DNA of 17,719 nucleotides from assembly GCA_016293005.1 (NCBI GenBank), contig JAEDFA010000041.1, forward strand, positions 1 to 17,719. The letters run 5' to 3'. Origin of the DNA: Treponema sp. GTDB taxonomy: Bacteria > Spirochaetota > Spirochaetia > Treponematales > Treponemataceae. The notes below the pieces were generated by a model. That model had not been told where the DNA came from. It saw nothing but the letters and a program-made list of their open reading frames with translations, and ran no database searches. The position numbers were made by a program, and so were the translations under genes. Positions 14,639 to 17,719 of this stretch are shown piece by piece. The stretch's first letter is position 1. Every line of letters begins with the position of its first letter.

Positions 14639-17611
14639 TTAAAAATTTCCTGTCAACGACCACGAGAAAACAAATTGCTTTTCAGTCGGCAATGCAAAAA
14701 ACCGAACTGCAAAAGCAGCGGAAAGAGTAAGCGCAAAATTCGGATTTGCAAGACCTCCAAAATTCGGAGTGAAAGTCATTGAACCTGTAAGTTTTAAAAT
14801 GTCAGAATATTTCATCTGTGAATCAGAAAAAGATTTTAAAAATTCTGGGAATTTAAAAATCGAAAAGGAATCTGCCAGTTTTTCGTCGGAAAATTTTCCA
14901 AGATACGAAAGATAAACATAAATTCGGTTAAAATATAGAAGATTTCCAGGCGTCCAGTTGAACGATTTTTGAATTTCCCAATTGAAAAGCACAAAAGTTC
15001 CACTAAGCGAAGCAAAATAACCGGCTGCCGGAAAAAGATTTCCTTGAATTACAAACGGAAGATTAAAAGTAAAAACTGAATTTTCATCCTGAACTGGAAT
15101 CAAAAACGGAAATTGAACTGAACAGTTTAAAGCAAGATTATTGAAAAAAAACTTATTTTCAAAATTATCCGCGCGAGAAACATAAACCGTTTCAAAATTC
15201 CCGAAAAAACTTACGCCTGAACGCTCAAAAAATCCGCGACCAGTCGATTTTACATTTGAAAAACCTAGTTTAAATTCGTTATTCCCAAAAAGCCATTTGT
15301 CTTGCGAAAAATTTTTCAAACTTTCAAAATAATTAAATGGATTTGAATAATCTTTTTCAGCGTTAAAAGAATAAAGATTCTGGCGACCTTCAAAAAACTG
15401 AAAACTGTCGCTGAGCGAAAAATTCCAGTTGCGATTTAATTCTATCAAAGAAGAAAAATTCAAATTTTCAACTGACTGTTTGTAACCTTTCCCGTCAAAT
15501 TCAACAAAGCCGGAAACTGAATAATTGAAAATCGAAGTGTCAGTTCTTCCGTACAAAAGATAAGAAAAAATCCCGGAATTCGATAAAAAATCCCACGCAC
15601 CACTTACACCATAAAGCGGAAAAGTCAGCGTTGAACCAGAAATATAGGTCAGTCCCACAGGAAGCCCGGAATTTTCAAGCGAATCCAAATACGGCGAAAT
15701 TCTTTTTGAACAATTTAAAGAATAAATCGGAATCAAAGTTCCACGATAAAAATAATTTTTAAAAGAAAATTTCTTTGCATTTGAAAGAAATTCAAAATTC
15801 GGTGTGGCAAAAGATTTAAATTCTGTTTTATCCTGAAAAAATTCCTTACAAAAGTCTAGAGATTTTTTTTCAAACGAAAACTGAACTAAAGGCGCACACA
15901 AAATTTGCGAATGATTATAAAATTTTGCATTCCACGCAACAGACGACGCAGAAATTGAAACTGGATTAAAAATTCCGCCCGAAACATCGTCTTTCATCAA
16001 TGAAATTTCTGCGGAATTTTTTGAAAAATCTATCGAAAGAAAACCGAGCCGTACAAAAGCAGCTTTTTCAGAATATGAAAAAATAAAATTTGTTTTATCT
16101 GCCCCCGAAAAACAATTTTCAAAATCCACAGAAAAATTTCTCACCGTCATTCCCTTAGGAAAATCAAGAATTTTCTGAATTTTAAACGACGATTCTATTT
16201 TTTTCACAACATTCAGCGAAAGATTCATTCCGTTTTTGAAAATAAAATAAAGACTTCCATCGCCGCCGTCGCAAAATGAAAAGCCCTGATTTAAAAATCC
16301 GAGTTTTTCAGAAAAAATTTCTTGAGTCAGTTTGATTTTTCCGTTTTTTGAAAAAACAATTTTATGAACTTTTATAGACGGATTTAAATTTTCAGTGTCA
16401 TTTTTTGTTCCCGCCTGCTGAAAAACTAGAAAATAATCGCTTCCATTTTTTAAAACTGAAAAATCAGAAATTCCGTCCTGTTTGAAATGAAAAACCGATT
16501 TCTTCTCTGTATCGAAAATCAATGCCCTGCGTTTTGGAAATTTTGAAAGATTCGAATTGTAATTCACGCAAAGAAAACGACCGTCCGAAGAAAATTTCAA
16601 ATTCTGAACATTCATCTGGCTCAACACTTTTTTGAATTTCAAATCTTTTTGAGAAGGCTTTTTTTCCGCAATGAAAATTTCCCCAGAATCATAATACGAA
16701 ATTAAATTTTTTGACGATGAAAGAATTTTCGGGTTTGAAGTCTTTTTTGAATCAGCAAATTTTTCAATTCCTTCAGTTTGAAACGGAATTTTTAACTTTT
16801 CTGGAATTTTTATTTCATCATAAAAAAGATTCCACGCATCTTTAAACGAAAGTCCATAAACGCTTTTAAAACCAGTAAAATAAGTCAGCGTTTGAAAATT
16901 ACTGCATTTATTCCAAAATAAACTAAATTTTTCATGCCCGAATTTCTGAACAATCCACTCCCAGAAAAGTCCGCCAAAAATATAACTCGCTTCTGTTCCA
17001 GGAGAAAAATCAAGCGCTCCCTGAACTTCTGAAAATTTTGGAAAGACGCCTTCAATTTTTGCTTGCTTTACAAGATGCCTGTTGAATTCAGAATTATTTC
17101 TTCCGTCACCTTTTAAGCTTTCTGATTCAACAGCGGAACCTTCAATCATAAAAGTCGTATCAAAAAGTGCCCCGACATTTGCAGAATCCCCAAATACCGA
17201 TTTTAAACCTTTCCAAAATCCAGTCTGAAGATTCATCGTAATCGCATGTGTCAGTTCATGACGGAAAGTATTTAAAAACGAATCTTCCGAAAACGCGTAA
17301 CTTTCACCAGGCAAAGTTTCATACAAAACGATGTGATTAAATGGCGCAAAAGAAAAATACGCATTAAAAACCTGATAATCGTGATTTATTGTTACAGGCA
17401 GACGGAATTTGTCGCTTAAACCATAAAATTCCGCAAGTTCTTCATAAATTTTATCTGCATTTTCCGCAAGAATCGCCGCCGAAGCTTCACTTTTTTTTGA
17501 ATAAATTATATCAAAATATCTTGTTTTTGCGATGAACTTTTGATTTAAAGATTCCTGTGCCGAAACAAAAAAAATCCCACACAAAAGCCCGAAAAAAATT
17601 CTTCTTTTCAT
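14639..17611 (-). CDS. secreted metallopeptidase with beta-propeller and outer-membrane barrel
   Basis: This 990-residue protein begins with a signal peptide (MKRRIFFGLLCGIFFVSA-QES). Residues about 30-280 form a gluzincin-like (peptidase-MA-type) domain: FRHELTH puts the zinc-binding HExxH at 118-122, and FMIEGSAVESES supplies the likely third ligand, Glu157. Residues about 285-620 contain repeated beta segments such as VQNLKFSSDGRFLCVNYNS and ISDFSVLKNGSDYFLVFQQ, consistent with a TolB/WD40-like propeller. From about 650 the chain is rich in amphipathic strands and aromatics and ends FVFSWSLTGNF, consistent with a beta-barrel anchored in the outer membrane. It may cleave or capture envelope or surface proteins. 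The ATG at 17611 lacks a clear ribosome binding site and lies 12 bases after the preceding stop. Confidence 0.8.
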   Translation of the reverse strand: MKRRIFFGLLCGIFFVSAQESLNQKFIAKTRYFDIIYSKKSEASAAILAENADKIYEELAEFYGLSDKFRLPVTINHDYQVFNAYFSFAPFNHIVLYETLPGESYAFSEDSFLNTFRHELTHAITMNLQTGFWKGLKSVFGDSANVGALFDTTFMIEGSAVESESLKGDGRNNSEFNRHLVKQAKIEGVFPKFSEVQGALDFSPGTEASYIFGGLFWEWIVQKFGHEKFSLFWNKCSNFQTLTYFTGFKSVYGLSFKDAWNLFYDEIKIPEKLKIPFQTEGIEKFADSKKTSNPKILSSSKNLISYYDSGEIFIAEKKPSQKDLKFKKVLSQMNVQNLKFSSDGRFLCVNYNSNLSKFPKRRALIFDTEKKSVFHFKQDGISDFSVLKNGSDYFLVFQQAGTKNDTENLNPSIKVHKIVFSKNGKIKLTQEIFSEKLGFLNQGFSFCDGGDGSLYFIFKNGMNLSLNVVKKIESSFKIQKILDFPKGMTVRNFSVDFENCFSGADKTNFIFSYSEKAAFVRLGFLSIDFSKNSAEISLMKDDVSGGIFNPVSISASSVAWNAKFYNHSQILCAPLVQFSFEKKSLDFCKEFFQDKTEFKSFATPNFEFLSNAKKFSFKNYFYRGTLIPIYSLNCSKRISPYLDSLENSGLPVGLTYISGSTLTFPLYGVSGAWDFLSNSGIFSYLLYGRTDTSIFNYSVSGFVEFDGKGYKQSVENLNFSSLIELNRNWNFSLSDSFQFFEGRQNLYSFNAEKDYSNPFNYFESLKNFSQDKWLFGNNEFKLGFSNVKSTGRGFFERSGVSFFGNFETVYVSRADNFENKFFFNNLALNCSVQFPFLIPVQDENSVFTFNLPFVIQGNLFPAAGYFASLSGTFVLFNWEIQKSFNWTPGNLLYFNRIYVYLSYLGKFSDEKLADSFSIFKFPEFLKSFSDSQMKYSDILKLTGSMTFTPNFGGLANPNFALTLSAAFAVRFFALPTEKQFVFSWSLTGNF

Positions 17612-17623
17612 CTTATTTTATTT

Positions 17624-17719
17624 TTATTCAATCACCCATTCAGTAAGCTGCTTTTCCGTGCTGGAATAGTTCACGCCCACTTTTACGATTTTTCGTCCGT
17701 CGTTTTTGTAGGCGATTGG
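17624..17719 (-). CDS. 3' end of a gene, possibly AAA-ATPase-like/PD-(D/E)XK nuclease family
   Basis: Thirty-one codons and a TAA are present; the rest lies beyond the right edge. The peptide contains GRKIVKVGVNYSSTEKQL and ends TEWVIE. The 'K-I-x-x-(V/I)-G-V-N-(F/Y)' strand followed by a short polar stretch and 'x-x-W-x-(V/I)-E' at the C-terminus is how many AAA-ATPase-like proteins with a C-terminal PD-(D/E)XK nuclease domain (DUF1703 type) end. That resemblance is from memory and the fragment is short. Its stop is 12 bases before the start of the 990-residue gene, so the two could share a transcript. Confidence 0.5.
   Translation of the reverse strand, partial: PIAYKNDGRKIVKVGVNYSSTEKQLTEWVIE

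Noticed and set aside
17540..17611. Lipoprotein signal (GLLCG) in the 990-residue protein
   Set aside because: Leu at the -1 position does not fit even relaxed spirochaetal lipoboxes, and a normal cleavage site (VSA-QES) follows.

Overview
The window is AT-rich DNA that looks like a host-associated spirochaete, most likely Treponema. The supporting signs are the low GC, a short lipobox on an ABC binding protein, Sec-dependent outer-membrane-type barrel proteins ending in Phe, and a FecR-domain protein without any FecI/TonB partner. No rRNA, tRNA, CRISPR array or intact mobile element is visible. The genus assignment is inference.

Left edge (1-672). This is a scrap region. It holds the C-terminal end of a DUF4469-type domain on the + strand with its own hairpin terminator, a short reading frame beginning MGGRG behind a good ribosome binding site but broken after 22 codons, and an antisense frame of 88 codons with no good start. 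The first two look like decayed accessory genes.

Sugar region (673-9240). A minus-strand pair encodes a Gfo/Idh/MocA oxidoreductase and a HAD phosphatase. Divergent from it is a compact + strand operon: LacI-family regulator, sugar-binding lipoprotein, two MalF/MalG-type permeases, an intracellular GH32 beta-fructosidase and a PfkB-family fructokinase. The reading is uptake of sucrose or short fructo-oligosaccharides by an ABC importer, cytoplasmic hydrolysis, and phosphorylation of the released fructose. No ATPase subunit is encoded here, so one must be borrowed from elsewhere. A near-consensus promoter (TTGACA-16-TAGAAT) places the transcription start at the regulator's ATG, so this mRNA is probably leaderless. 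A LacI-type palindrome, TGAAAACGCTTACA, overlaps that start codon. One operator could therefore autorepress the regulator and the whole operon.

Envelope region (9248-14638). A minus-strand operon of five exported or membrane proteins runs from a promoter lying directly after the neighbouring gene's stop codon (TAGACA-17-TATACT) to a strong hairpin terminator at 9248-9269. In transcription order it encodes a small secreted protein with a weak S-layer-homology-like look, an outer-membrane barrel candidate, a secreted FecR-domain protein with a Ser/Thr-rich tail, and two inner-membrane proteins of unknown function. The last two share a 3+3 transmembrane layout around a periplasmic domain, and their genes overlap by one base. 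I do not recognise this operon as a described system, and it is the best candidate for something new here.

Right edge (14639-17719). A 990-residue secreted protein combines an HExxH metallopeptidase domain, a probable beta-propeller and a C-terminal outer-membrane barrel. It is preceded by the last 31 codons of a gene whose end resembles the C-terminus of the AAA-ATPase-like/PD-(D/E)XK nuclease family.
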